NCBI RefSeq assembly: GCF_026914185.1
Contig: NC_070574.1
Coordinates: 496,001 to 560,000 of the forward strand
Direction: 5' to 3'
Source: Puccinia triticina
Taxonomy: Eukaryota; Basidiomycota; Pucciniomycetes; Pucciniales; Pucciniaceae
DNA: 64,000 bases
The translations under genes were made by a program, and so were the position numbers. Below are positions 52,101 to 63,036 of the stretch, piece after piece (position 1 is the first letter of the stretch; each line of letters begins with the position of its first letter). The notes under the pieces were generated by a model. It ran no database searches. It worked only from the letters and a program-made list of their open reading frames with translations, and was not told the DNA's origin.

Positions 52101-53534
52101 AAGCTAGTTCCCCGACCGGTGAAAAGGAAGATCATCAAGTCGAAGTGGGTCTTCAAGGTGAAGCGCCGGCCGGACAATTCAATTCAAAAGCTTAAGGCCA
52201 GGCTGGTGGCTATGGGATACACCCAAGTTCGCGGGGTGGATTATCAGGAGGTATTTGCCCCAACACTCCGCCTAGAAACATTGCGGTTGATTCTCAGTCT
52301 CCTAGCCATCAAGAAATGGAAGGGCCGGCAAGTCGACTTCAAGACAGCTTTCTTGAACGGCCGACTTGAAGAGCCCGTCTACATGGAACAACCCCCTGGT
52401 TTCGAAGATCCAAACCATCCTGACTGGGTCTGCGAGGTCCATTGGTCCATCTATGGGTTGAAACAATCTCCTCGGGAATGGAACATTGAGCTCCACGGCG
52501 GGCTCATCAAGGCGGGTCTAACTCAGTCAAAGTACGACCCAACGTTGTACTTCACCATCAAGGAGGGGGTCCTTGTTGGGGCGGTGACTGTTCACGTGGA
52601 TGATTTGGCCGTCGTGGGTGAGCCGGAATTTGTTGACCGACTTATAGCAACGCTGGGCAAGCAATTCAAGATCGGGGCAGATGAAGATCTGCACCACTTC
52701 CTCTCAATGAAAATAGACCGGGAGGTGGAGAACAACAGGATCTACATCTCACAGCCTCACTACATTGCAGATCTACAAGCCCGATTCCTGTCCTCGCCAC
52801 CCGTGTCAGTCAGGACTCCGACTGATTCCGGCTTCAAGGATCTAGTCCCGAGGAAGCCAGGAGAACAACATTCGACCGGACCGTATCCGCAGCTGATAGG
52901 AGCTCTACTCTGGGCATCACAATGCACACGCCCTGACATTGCGTTCGCCGTGAACCGCCTGTCCCAATTTCTGCGGGATCCATCTGAGGCCCACTGGCAA
53001 GCTGCAAAGAGGATCCTGCTCTATCTCATCTCGACCAAGGATCTAAGACTGCGTCTTGGAGGATCCTTGAACTGCGCTGGATTCTCGGATTCCAACTGGG
53101 CGGAGGACCGGCACGACAGAAGGTCCACTTCGGCGTACACCTATCGCCTAGGCGATGGGGCTATTTCTTGGAAGTCGCGAAAACAGGCGACGGTGTCCCT
53201 ATCCAGCACCGAAGCGGAGTACAAGGCGATGTTGGACGCGTGCAAAGAAGGGCTCTGGCTCAGATATGTTCTCACTGAGCTGAAGCTTCGTCCACGGGCT
53301 GCTATCCCTCTGCATGTTGACAATGCGGGCGCTGAGGCTCTAGCCAAGAATCCGGAACACCACTCTCGTACAAAGCACATCGACGCAAGATATCACTTCT
53401 CGCAAGAATGCGTGAAGAGCCGGAAGATTGAAGTTCTACACGTCTCAACTAAAGAAATGCTTGCCGATATGTTGACAAAGCCGCTGAACCGAGTGCTCCT
53501 AGAGGATCACAGAGCCCGCTTTGGAATAGTCTAA
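49104..53534 (+). CDS. copia-2 Gag-Pol polyprotein (1476 codons, intact)
   Basis: Gag occupies about residues 1-240, followed by a zinc knuckle (CSFCNVSGHDLSAC, near 245). The protease has LDSGCSNCMTP near 358. GAG-pre-integrase has an H...H/C..C set (HWRLSHIG, CNTCVQSK). The integrase core has HSDVGSF, RSDNGGEY and ELNGVAERMNRT (near 555, 619 and 650). A long Pro/Ser spacer runs about 820-950. RT has VDFKTAFLNG, SIYGLKQSPREW and VHVDDLAV (near 1163). RNase H has FSDSNWAED and SSTEAEYKAM and ends RARFGIV. The upstream ATG at 49104 is the first in frame. All catalytic residues appear present; processing would be by the internal protease. Confidence 0.96.
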   Translation: MLTSDHTLKAAPPHMELTSHPALKISGVEALKAPGVNSNYLDWVVLLEIHFNVTGVLYIIKPPHCNDKGPRQATFEQDNMAICSVISRTIEPVNLRYIRSFIQDAKGMWDALREAHQDSSSGGRMYWLRKLTTAKMTGDDVETHIDELHSYAERLNAIVTPQKPLTPDDIHATSLLNSLPPDWLPCVSALMNEGQASTLKIVSALRQESLRRKARLEESQLIESVARANISGNHKSLPPHDSALFCSFCNVSGHDLSACRSAARVLSDHKKARKPDHSRSDDRSRRSGTRRDRSGPKPQAKAGRTSVVELGGDNNDTESDYSGSDDDQSCHHSAKAGNAVILADETANLTTSAHRDANLDSGCSNCMTPYAKDVSNLKPDNTAIRLADHLKVEATHRGVTKLPLDTQVSVPTLVVPDLHEPLLSIAAMCDAGLTCVFSKNQCDIYDSPSVTVRGNAVGQGYRKGNLYFLPSNEVKSFSASTSSLSSVDSSLLGFHWRLSHIGLKPLKKLLKSLNINPLPMNEIDVQKCNTCVQSKMHQTSFKSRSPYRSDAPGKIIHSDVGSFEVNSREGYKYFVTFIDDFSKLVFLYPMKSKSDVFNCFKIFRAQFERDGSNKILALRSDNGGEYVSNEFSSYLDLAGISHKPGPPHSPELNGVAERMNRTLGNLIRCSLLSSGLPKTFWVDALRHVSFSLNSDPCHTPSGFKAPNELLGRPLINPSYLHPFGCLVWYKVPEANRKKLDAKGRSALLLSYLGDGNGYRIWDLEKRSVVKSWDVLFDERVFPYGNELKKNLSPIIVELPWPIKPAMLHSPRRRECPSILGPDPPHQALPPPLDIPLEPRFDRRLSASIHAPVTAPPPQVDLPVTPTFPVAPPPSLSTPPHPPPVPPNSPFPPSPSAPSPPQASAPPTTGPSAPPTAPAFPPTSPPRQVSPPRPTSPPTRRSGRQRRAPDRYGTWSKSASAEDDVDTPKTWKQLLRSPHKTKWLKAADEEFLSLLGMETWKLVPRPVKRKIIKSKWVFKVKRRPDNSIQKLKARLVAMGYTQVRGVDYQEVFAPTLRLETLRLILSLLAIKKWKGRQVDFKTAFLNGRLEEPVYMEQPPGFEDPNHPDWVCEVHWSIYGLKQSPREWNIELHGGLIKAGLTQSKYDPTLYFTIKEGVLVGAVTVHVDDLAVVGEPEFVDRLIATLGKQFKIGADEDLHHFLSMKIDREVENNRIYISQPHYIADLQARFLSSPPVSVRTPTDSGFKDLVPRKPGEQHSTGPYPQLIGALLWASQCTRPDIAFAVNRLSQFLRDPSEAHWQAAKRILLYLISTKDLRLRLGGSLNCAGFSDSNWAEDRHDRRSTSAYTYRLGDGAISWKSRKQATVSLSSTEAEYKAMLDACKEGLWLRYVLTELKLRPRAAIPLHVDNAGAEALAKNPEHHSRTKHIDARYHFSQECVKSRKIEVLHVSTKEMLADMLTKPLNRVLLEDHRARFGIV

Positions 53535-53544
53535 AGTCTCACTT

Positions 53545-53660
53545 CTAACCCTTCTTCCTTCCTCTCCCTTTCCCTCCCTTTCTCTCCTTTCCCTTTCCCA
53601 CCTTTCCCTCTCATTCCATTCCTCCTTTTTTTTTTCCTCTTCTTTGCTCTTTGTTTATTT
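53545..53660 (+). other. pyrimidine tract upstream of the copia-2 purine tract
   Basis: About 115 bp of nearly pure C/T follow the polyprotein stop. The element's purine tract and 3' LTR lie just downstream. Confidence 0.7.
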
Positions 53661-53696
53661 CTTTTCTTCTCTTCTCAGGTTGTCAGCAAGGGGGGG

Positions 53697-53894
53697 TGTT
53701 GAGGTTTCTGTTCTGTGTTTCCTTTGTCTTCTGTGTTTTCTCTGCTTCCAACCTTCACATCACTTTCACACTCTGTGACATCTCTTGTAGTGTAGTCTAT
53801 TCACCTGGGCAGCAGACGTGGAAGGTCTTTTCCTCATCCTTCCACGAACTCACCCGCACCGCTGTTCTGCTGTTCCAGATGATTCATTTCATCA
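53697..53894 (+). repeat. copia-2 3' LTR
   Basis: Same 198 bp as the 5' LTR. Confidence 0.97.
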
Positions 53895-53899
53895 TGGTT

Positions 53900-54097
53900 G
53901 TGAAAAAACAGATCAAGGTACACCAAGAAAGCCATGATTGTTGGAGAATTTGATGAGGGCGCATCTTGGGGATGATCATGTTTAATATTGTTGACGACTC
54001 CACCTCCCAGAGCTCTCAATTTATATGCAGCGGCAGTCTCACCATACTTCCTCCGCGACATTTTTTCTGAGAGAATGTTGACGTAGCCAATTGTCAA
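53900..54097 (-). CDS. short frame upstream of the disrupted hypothetical gene (possible first exon)
   Basis: The frame reads MSRRKYGETAAAYKLRALGG, VVNNIKHDHPQDAPSSN, then VYLDLFFHN, at which point the copia-2 target lies. When copia-2 is removed it is not in frame with MPMGGTES, so an intron or a separate gene must be assumed. No domain is recognised. Confidence 0.35.
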
Positions 54098-54099
54098 AC

Positions 54100-55928
54100 A
54101 CGTTCATAAAACATACGCCAATGTCTTGTGTCGAATAGATATTTTTCTGATGCTCTACTGCTGATGACACAACTACTTCCTCATCATCGAAAATGTACTT
54201 TTCGGGGTCGGATTGAGCGCAGTCTTATAAACAGCGACAGACGGCGACCGTTGTCGCGCCCAGCCGACAATACTCATGATCAGGTAGAGACAGTGCTCGC
54301 TGGGGCATTGTTTTCTCCGCATGTTATGGAACGTGGTGTTTTTGCGAGATTTGATGCTTTTCTCCCCAGGTCAGGGTTATGCCTGCATGATATGGATCTC
54401 AATGTTTAATCTTTTTCGACTGCGAGGGTACATCTAAGAGGGCTGTGAGTCTAACTTACCAACTCCCTAATCAGAGGGACTTTCCCTAATCAGAGGGACT
54501 TGGTCAAGTCAGACTATGAGTTCCTGCCAATACAAAAAAAATCTTTGGCAGATTTGGTAGCTGGTATGTACGGTAAGCTGAATCAAGGTGAATCTTACCA
54601 CGCCTGAATGAGATTCCGGCTAGTCAGTGCTTGTCAGCGCAATGTTTTATCCGTATATTCGCATCTCAATATTTTTGCGATAGTCCTTAAAGTTGTTTGA
54701 CTTGCGTGACACCGGGTCTGGCCCGAGCAATTAGAAAGAGACTACAGTACCGGTAGTTCTCGCTGGGGCATCGTCACAGCTCCCAATATTTTTACGAGGT
54801 TGTGTGTGATCCACATGTGGCTCTGAACGGTGAGTGACGGATAGATAAAATGGATGAGGCCACATCACCGGACAAGTTCTCCCTGACAGATGTAGCGACT
54901 GGTACGAATCCGATAAGCTGATTAATGGGGGTTAGAACGATGTACCTGCACGAGACGCTCACCAGCACCAGCTGTACTCGCTGAGGCAGCGTTTTCTGCA
55001 CACAATTGTACACATTAATATGTTTACGAGGCTCCACGTAGCCCTTGTTTGACTGGTGGATCATCCGATCTGGACCGAACGGTGAGACTCAAGTGCCATT
55101 TGGCAGTATGCAGTGCTCGCTGGGCTTTTCTCCGTTTACCATTGTATCTGTATCTCTCAATATGTAGTCTTCATCCAACTCTGAGGATACCCCAAATGGC
55201 TATGAGACTGTGTGAGCATGCCGTTATCGTTCTTGCTCCAGCAAGTTTGGCAGTTGGTACAAGCTGAGGAGAGGTGAAGTTAACTTTGGGGTAACGACGC
55301 GTCTGGACGAGTTTCTGGGGAAACTCCGGCCGATTGTACTCTGTGAAGAACTCCGAGCAAGGATCATGAACCTTAATTGTCAAAGCTCTGAGCAAGGAGT
55401 CAGGACCCGGTACCCCAGGCCAAAAAGAAACGCCAGTTAGGTGTGATGGATGATGCCGGTGAAGGCGAGGTTAGTGAACAAGGGAAATGTCGCCAGTTAC
55501 GTCATCATGATTCGCGGTGTGTGGGCAAGAGTGATTTGAAGAGATCATGGGAGGCTGTGGTGTGTCTGGTGGCTGTGTAGTTAGTCATGGGCGAGCCGCT
55601 TGTTGACCGTTCTTCCTTTTTCTCATCCGGTCATCAACTTTTTGTCAGCTGACTTCTTGGCTTCAATTCAAGCTGCTAAGCCTTCTGATTGGCCGCGAGG
55701 CTCCCCATGCACGACGCGCGAGCCTCCTCTACGCGAGACAGGCCTGTCTTGGGGTTGAAAAGATTGGGATACATGAGGCGTTTATGGCCCGAAGTTGACT
55801 GACCATCGTCCGTGGCTCTGATTCCTTTCCTCGTGTCTCTCCCCGAACAAAACAAATAACAGGAGACTTACGATTGAAGTCGATGAATTAAAACGGCCTG
55901 ATTGATGAATTGCAAAGAAAAGGAGAAT
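54100..55928. repeat. degenerate dispersed repeats; no gene seen
   Basis: The phrase CTCGCTGGGGCA, followed by TTTTCTCCGCA or AATATTTTTACGAGGT, recurs at irregular distances near 54297, 54757, 54973 and 55114. An exact 18 bp tandem duplication (TCCCTAATCAGAGGGACT) lies near 54462-54499. It looks like an old decayed satellite or minisatellite. Confidence 0.45.
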
Positions 55929-58900
55929 CTAACAATGGGATGTTACGAAGTCATGGATAAAGTTAAAGCGACTATCCAGATCATCAGTTTGAGAGTGGAT
56001 CAAAGATGTATTATGGGGGAATGATGGGTCATCAAGCATGACGGACATCAGAGAGTGCTGATATTTCGTTGGAAAACTTTTGAAAATCTTGATCAAGTTG
56101 TACAATCTGAGAACCAAGCTGAACCAGGCTTTATAAGAGATCACATTGAATTCATCGTCCTCTCGCTCATTTGAGTTTTGGTCGGTATTAAGAACATTTT
56201 TGAATAAAGTTTCCGCAAAGATGTCATCGCTTTTGGTAAGATTGTTGAAGGATTTGGGAATCAGGACTGTTAACAAGTTCTGGAATGTTTTGAGTTCTTG
56301 ACTGAGGTCGAGATCTTCAAAATCGGCACTGATCGTCCGGTCGTCTTCTTTGGCCATTTCTTCGTTTCGCTTCAAGCTGATCCTCTGGACGAGATCGAAC
56401 TCCAAGAAATCATCTTTGTACAAGTTCAATCTTTCGGTGATGAAGAGGTCATCCGAAGGTTTGAACAACTGGTCCAGATCTGAGAAATAAAATCCATGAT
56501 CAAAAAGGAGAGAAGGAGAAGAGTACGAAAAATGAGACCGACCTGCTTGAAAATCATATATGTTCAACAGTTTCTTGAAACCGAAAAATGGATTTAACCC
56601 GACTGAAAGCTCAATCAATTTTTCCAAGATGAGATTAGGTACTAATTCGAGCTGGAACTCGCGTCCATCTTCTTCTTTGGCGGGTCGATAATCAGAACTT
56701 GAGCAGAGGAATTTGGTCCGATCCAAGCTCTTGATCAATGCACACCTGATCTCATCATCATCGTCTTGGATCAAAGTTATCAACAATGCCAAGATCCTTA
56801 GTTTGATCTTCATCGACAAAACTCCATCGCTTTTGAAAAGCTTGAAGAATGCTGACACTCCCTCAACCGCAGCTAACCTGGTTGCCGTACTCTGAATGAA
56901 TAAATAGAATATTTATGAAACCTTCCAATCAACATCCGAGAAAGGGGAGGAAGTCTACTCTGAGGGCCAAGAGTCTGAAAGACCAACCTGATCCTCCCGA
57001 GCAGCCTGTTGAATTTTATCCAAAATCTTATCGGCCCAACCATGAACGGAGACGTTCTCGAAATCAGAGCGCCGGTCGGCGAGCGAATTGGCAAAGAAGC
57101 AGGCCGAAAGGACGAGAAGAGTATCGCGCATAGGGATAGCCAGACTTGAGTCATGTTCTTTGAGTAGCTCATCTAGTGGCCATGTGGTCGTTTTCAAGTC
57201 CGATGCGATCGTAAGTAGCTTCAAGGCGGGCAGTCTGACCGAGATCGAATAAGTGGGCTGACGACCTATTCGAAAGATAGTTTCAATGATCTCTGGATCA
57301 TTGAAGATTCTCCGGTTCCCAGCCTTTTCCAGAAACTTGAAGACCGTCAAGCGTGTCGAGGTGGATCCCACCCTCATAAGTTCTAGCACAGTGTCTCGAT
57401 CGTGATTTCGTGCAAGGACATTGCGAGTCGCTTGAGTCTCGTAAGAGTTCAACGCAGGCGCTCTGATCCTGCACAGCTCTTGGATTTTATCCATCGTCAT
57501 GCGAGAGGAAAAAGTATGATCGAGATCATGTACTTTGATCCCGAATCTACTTTCTAAGCTTTCTAAGCTTTCCAAAAACGAGGATTGAGAAACCAGAGGA
57601 ATCGCCGCAGAATGAAGAAGTTTCATCGCTGATCTGCTAATGCTGTCTTGAACTAATCTCAAATAATTAACCTTCGGTTGACAAAACATCGCCAAGGGAG
57701 TCACTCACTCTTTGATTTTTCATCCTCCAATAATGCGTTTGGTAGTTGGACCAATCGGTTGATAAGGAGTAAAAGACCATGTACCTGTTTCGTTTGGATT
57801 TTTACAACTTTAAAATAAGCAAGCCATAGAGGTTAAACCGCATCCATCATCAAGACTGGTTACACATACCTCATTATGACAGCGTGATTTGGTAGCTTCA
57901 TTCAGAAGATCGCAGATCAAACCGGGGACTTGGGAGCAGGGTATGAGCCCCGTCATAGCATCTGCGCCGATTGACCTAACCTAAGGAGCAAACATTACCA
58001 TAGATGTTAAAAGTGATTCTAGGGACAGCATGTAAGATGATTGTCTGACCTTAGAAACCTTGCTTTGCAAACATTTACGAACAAGCGGAATGAACTCGTT
58101 GGCAGCCGCACAATTGTCTGGATTTTGCAAGAGGGCCAGGAGAGTGAGGACCGCAAATGACCCGTGAGAGTGGCTGGTGGATACTAGGTGTATACCAACG
58201 GCCATGGAGCGCCTTAATTCTTTCAATAAGATCGAAGGCATAGTGGGCAACCTTCTGGAGAAGTCTGATGATGCCAAGCAGATCTTGAGCCAATCAGTCA
58301 GATCCATTTTCCAACAAGGTTTTTGGAAACGTACCTGATAAAGATTCTCTTTTACACAGATTGATATAGGAACGATCCAAAGTAAGCGATCGTGTACCGA
58401 AGACACGATTGGTCAAGCCAGAGAATAAGATCAGTGCGCCGTTCCGGACCTTCCAATCCGGAGAGACAAAGCTTTTGATAGCGAGATCGTAGCTCCTTTC
58501 GATGAACACTGAGGTGAACTGAGAGCAGACTTTGCCATCCGTGAGTAGGATTTTGAGAGTGTTCAGAACATGGACTTGGACGTCAGAGGAGATCTGTTGG
58601 TTCTCGCCAAGACTTAAAATGCTGCTCAGAGCGTCTCTCAACTTGTTCGGATTAGAGCTTGATAACGCTTGGCATGCTGATAGAATGCAATAAGGCAACC
58701 CCGCACTGCGACGTGTTGTAGAAATCTTTCGGCTGGTGATCGCAGAAATGTGGGCCTGCGTATGCGTCCGTCCTCGAAGTCAGCTCCATTCAGCTTTCTG
58801 TTGTTTGGTTGGTTGAGACGCACCTGAAGCCATAAAGTCGGAAGCTGGGAGGATGTCGATTGCTTTGGCAGGGCACATAGCGCTTCACACAATGAGCTGT

Positions 58901-61865
58901 ATGATGCGTGTATTGCACCAAAGGCGCCCCGATGCCTGATCTCTAGTAGCCATTGCTCAAATAACTCTCCGATCTCCCCTAAATCCTGGTAACTGAGAAC
59001 TCTACCATGGTTATCACCAAGACTGTGCTCTTCGGCAATGAGCGACAGCTTCACAGTTTGCATCAACAGCCCACTGGGGGAAAGAATACATAGACACACG
59101 AAGTGCGCCACTTCAACGAAAGTCAAGGTTTAAGGAGATTGTCAAGTATTGCGGCTCTCACCTGGCTTCCTTCATGCTCCTCCAACAAGCACTAAGGATC
59201 GTTTTGTGTCTAGTTCCGAGGTTTCTGTCGGGAAGACCAGTGTCGTCTTGCAATAATTCGCCATCGTCTTCGGTGGAAATGAAGTCGAAGGCGCGAGCCT
59301 CTTCGTGATCAGGCACCACATCACTTCGCTGATCATTGCTTGAATGGCATAACACGATCGCGCTCAATATCCAGACTCGATGGATTAGCTTCCTTGTCCG
59401 TGTCATGATCGCCATCAAGTCGTTTGACGCCACCAATGAAGCAACCATGTCCTTCGAGAGACTTTTGAAGAGCTCGCTGCAATCAACAGTAAAAACAAAG
59501 TCAGGCTCCCGAACAATTTCATTAAGGTGACGGAAAAGCGGAAATACCTGATCAGCATGATTGAGCCTGCCGTAGGTCGCTCTTCACTCGCTTTTCCAAG
59601 ATTTGTCTCAAATTCGAGTACTCTATCTTCCAAGTCATCAAGCCTGCCAAGCAAAAAGATAGCTTGACGAACGAAGTGAAGAGAGAAAAACAACATCAGT
59701 ACATGCGTCTGACGAGATCAGCCGAGCCAAAGGAAAACAAACCAAGTGGGTTTGTGGTTGTGGTAGCCTTCTGATCGCTATTCCGTGGTAGCAACAGTGG
59801 AGAGACCTCCTGATTTCTGACGATGGCTTTCTCCAAGATGAGACGAAACAAGAGGGTGGCCGTACAGTTCTCACTCTCTCTCCGGGAATTCAAACATTGA
59901 AGAGCGTACGACAAAACGCGCTTCATCAATTGCGAGCCTTCCTCAAACCGAGAATCGAGAGCAGAATAGTTTTGGAGAAGGGCAAATGAAGCCTCCCTGA
60001 CGTCGACGTAAGTACTAGTTAATGCCAGGATGAGCTTGTGAATGAGTGATTGGTCCATGACTGTGATTTTAAATGGATAGCTGGATTGCTTAGGAACTTC
60101 CGGGTTACTCAGTGATGATTTGATGGGAAGATAGAACGGATCCACTGCTGTGTTGAGCAGGACTTGAAGATAGGTTAAAGAGGCCATTTGACAACGATAC
60201 GGCGAAGAGATCGTTAAATTGGTCCGACATAACGTCAAGAATTTCAGGATGAAGGTTTTTACCGCCTCAAGGTAAGTCTCAGCTTCGTCAATCATGTTCT
60301 GCAGTCGAACGGCTTCCAGATTATTCACAGAAGTTTTCGCAGTATCACTTTGGTTCAAATTTGATCTTTTATTGATCAATTCTGCCAGTTTCTTGTTTGA
60401 AGAATTTGAAGAGTCTCTCAGTCTATTAAACAGGACGTTCAAGTTACTGAAGATGTTTTGCTTCAATTCAGCTTCAACTTCACCAAAATTCCGGGCGAAG
60501 AACTGGAGGGCCAAATCTAAATGTGGCAGAGGTATACGCGAGGCAGGAGCGGCAGTTTGGCAGATGATGGCTAATGCGGAGGATCGGAGTGATACGGCGG
60601 GATGAGATAACGAGACTTCCAGGAGAGCATTAGGGAGCCATGGTTCGGCCTGATTCCGGTCTTTCTGAGAAGGTTTGACTCCAGCACAGCTCTGGCGAGG
60701 ATTGAGACGGGCGAGGGCGAGGATGGCTGAAAGATGATCGAACGGGCTATCTGTGATGCTGAGTTGACCAAACCGCGGGCCAGTCATCGAGGAGAGCCTC
60801 TCTGCTAGTTCCGTGAAGCATGCTGGCCGGCTTTTGAATAAAGGTAACAGATAATATTGGCATAGGTATTGGCGTTTACGCTCCTCGGACGAAAACAGGA
60901 TCGAGAAGACGGTCGAGATCCAATCTGAAGGACACTGATCGGCGGGCTTGGACGACGTTCTGGAACCCCATCCTTCAACTTTTGTCGTCCAATGTACAGC
61001 TAATTGACCAATGACCGATGCTAACTTATCATCGCCGATCGAATTTAGAATGATACCGAGAAATTCTGCGGGGTCAGAGGCATATAACCGGAATGCCTGG
61101 AGTGCATCCTCCAACGATAGGTGAGGTAAAAGGTAAGACAAGATTGACAATGATCGTTTTTCGAGCAGGATTGATTGTTTGACGGCCTCCAAGAGGAACT
61201 GGACAGATGAAGACTGCGGAAAGTTGATACGCGAGTGATTCATGTATTCGAACAAGTTTTTGAGGGCATTCTTGATCTTGTAGGATATCGTTGGAGAGGG
61301 TGCGTTCCAATGGGCCCAGATTGCTTGGCTGATTTGCCTTAGGCTGTCAGCCGAGAGCGCGCTAGGGCTGGGATTGGAAGGATGTTCTGCTAAGTTCCGC
61401 TTGGTGGATTTCAACTTTCGAAAGACCAGATTGATGACCTCGAGCGCCAACGCGACTTCTTCGTTCCTGTCTGCAGTTAGAGCCAATCCATCGTCTCTGA
61501 CGTGGGTTTCTTCGGCGAACTGTTCCTCTTCTTCAAGGAGGACTGCAAGGGCGGGAGAAGTTAGCTGAGCCGGATCATGACTAACATTTTCTTGGGTGAG
61601 TAAGTTATGGGCGCTGATGCTGCATTATCTGATGGATTTGCTTACGTTCTCTCAGGAATACTCAGCTGGCTTTCTTCTTTCTTACTGCAGTCACCAGGAC
61701 GGGTGTTACTTGTAGGCTGAGGTTGAGTCAATTGCGCCTTTGATTGCTCCAGGACCGTGATCTGCGGCCTGGTCTTGCGGATCATCTCTGTAGAAAGAAG
61801 ATTTCATTGATGTTAGCTTTCAGCGGGCCTATCATTGGAAAACAAGTGTACTAACCATCCATCAT
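55929..61865 (-). CDS. THADA/Trm732-family protein (DUF2428), many exons
   Basis: Proposed start ATG at 61865 (MMDEMIRKTRPQITV across the first intron); the stop is at 55929. Main coding blocks are about 59710-61542, 59549-59640, 59160-59480, 58830-59075, 58320-58760, 58050-58295, 57872-57980, 56989-57665 and 55929-56896. An in-phase 63 nt intron probably lies at 56480-56542. The DUF2428 core is clear: CWRSMKEA, LLEIRHRGAFGAIHASYSSL, then RRSAGLPYCILSAC and WKVRNGALILFSGLTNRVFG. The total is about 1,700-1,800 residues of HEAT-like helices. In yeast Trm732 partners the methyltransferase Trm7 for 2'-O-methylation of tRNA position 32 in the cytoplasm. The exon 2-3 junction is unsure: the strong GTAAGC donor breaks frame while a GTATTC donor keeps it. 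No obvious damage is seen. Confidence 0.88.
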
Positions 61866-62177
61866 CGGCGTTTGCTTGGGATGTTTGTCGGCACATTCTT
61901 GGTCTCGAAGCACCACTGGCGGAAGGATGCAGGTTGCATATTCATTTTGCAGATGCGCAGCAGGCGAAGATCATCACTCACATCAAGTCAAGATAATCAG
62001 GGCCCAGGAGAAAAGATAACAGAGTGGTACATCGGCTCCCTGATGCTTTGGTTAGCTCAAACATCTCTCTCTGTGGGCGCATCTCACCTTCTATAAACTA
62101 TCGAAGTGTGTATAGAAAGAGATACCGAAATCTGGCAATAATCGGAATAGGAACCAAACAGGCGTTGGTGAAATAGT

Positions 62178-62271
62178 CCCTGTCATCCTCTAGTGGTCGG
62201 GACACCAGGTTTTGAACTTTGTCTCTTCGCCATGACCTCCTGGTAACCTGGGTTCGACACCCAGTGACAGG
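62178..62271 (+). tRNA. tRNA-like sequence (Glu/Gln type) with an enlarged anticodon loop
   Basis: The acceptor arms CCTGTCA/TGACAGG pair perfectly. The T arm is CTGGG-TTCGACA-CCCAG with a B box (GGTTCGACACC). The D region TCCTCTAGTGGTCGGGAC resembles tRNA-Glu. The anticodon stem CCAGG/CCTGG encloses TTTTGA plus about 22 extra nt. It could be tRNA-Gln(TTG) with an intron, a damaged tRNA-Glu, or the head of a tRNA-derived SINE. No T-run terminator follows closely. Confidence 0.45.
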
Positions 62272-62696
62272 TCTTGCTGCGCACCCCGCCGTTTGGGAAT
62301 GTGTGAGCAGCTTTCTGCTTAATTATCCTCTGTTGCACCGATCTCCATTTTGCTTGGACCTGACTTGGTTCAAATCATAAGCCTTGTTTGCAGCTGTTCT
62401 CTGTACGTGCACGCGCATTTTATTTAATCCTCCTCATACTTACAGAGAGCAAAAGGTACCATTTGGCAGTGGCTGGAAGCTTTTTGTAATTTTTGGATAT
62501 TTCTGTGTCTCAAGTCTGAATCAGTTGCTTCCTGAAATCAAAGTATCTTTCATGCATTGTAGTCTACTTGGAATTTCTCCATGGCTGTCCCAGTATTTTC
62601 AATTATCTTTCAAAGGTGCAAAACAAAGGTGGACTGGCAAGATTCATGAGGAGTCATCACACATTAACGCATAAGGATTTGCAAGGCTGCATTAAT

Positions 62697-63036
62697 AGGG
62701 GGTTTCATGATAAGGATTCCTGCTTCCCGTGGGACTATTTTTTTTGACTTTTGAGTGACATACCTGCTTGAAATTTGGTGTGAAGTCCAGCAAAAAATCA
62801 CCCCAAGAAACCTCATAACAATTATGGTGTTCTAAGTTGAAATTTATGCATGCACATTTGAATCATAAAATCATAAAACTTTGTTTGCATGAGACTGCTT
62901 ATGTATGTAATCTTTGGTTTCCCAGCCAACAAATATTTAGGAATTTATGCATGCATAGATTCCAACTTTGAATACCATCAATACTCACAAGTGCTTGATC
63001 AACTCCTTCCCGGGTTTCCCTATTGTGAAACACCCT
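62697..63036. mobile_element. MITE copy 3 (AGGGGG-TTTCA family, 340 bp)
   Basis: The ends are AGGGGGTTTCATGATAAGG and, inverted, AGGGTGTTTCACAATAGGG. The target duplication is AAT (62694-62696 and 63037-63039). Non-coding, AT-rich interior. Confidence 0.75.

Larger units (their letters stand above)
48806..53894 (+). mobile_element. copia-2: complete Ty1/copia element with identical LTRs
   Basis: LTRs of 198 bp (48806-49003 and 53697-53894) appear identical base for base. They are flanked by a perfect 5 bp duplication TGGTT (48801-48805 and 53895-53899). A PBS, one uninterrupted gag-pol frame and a purine tract (AGCAAGGGGGGG) are present. It appears to be a very recent, potentially autonomous insertion. 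Confidence 0.97.
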
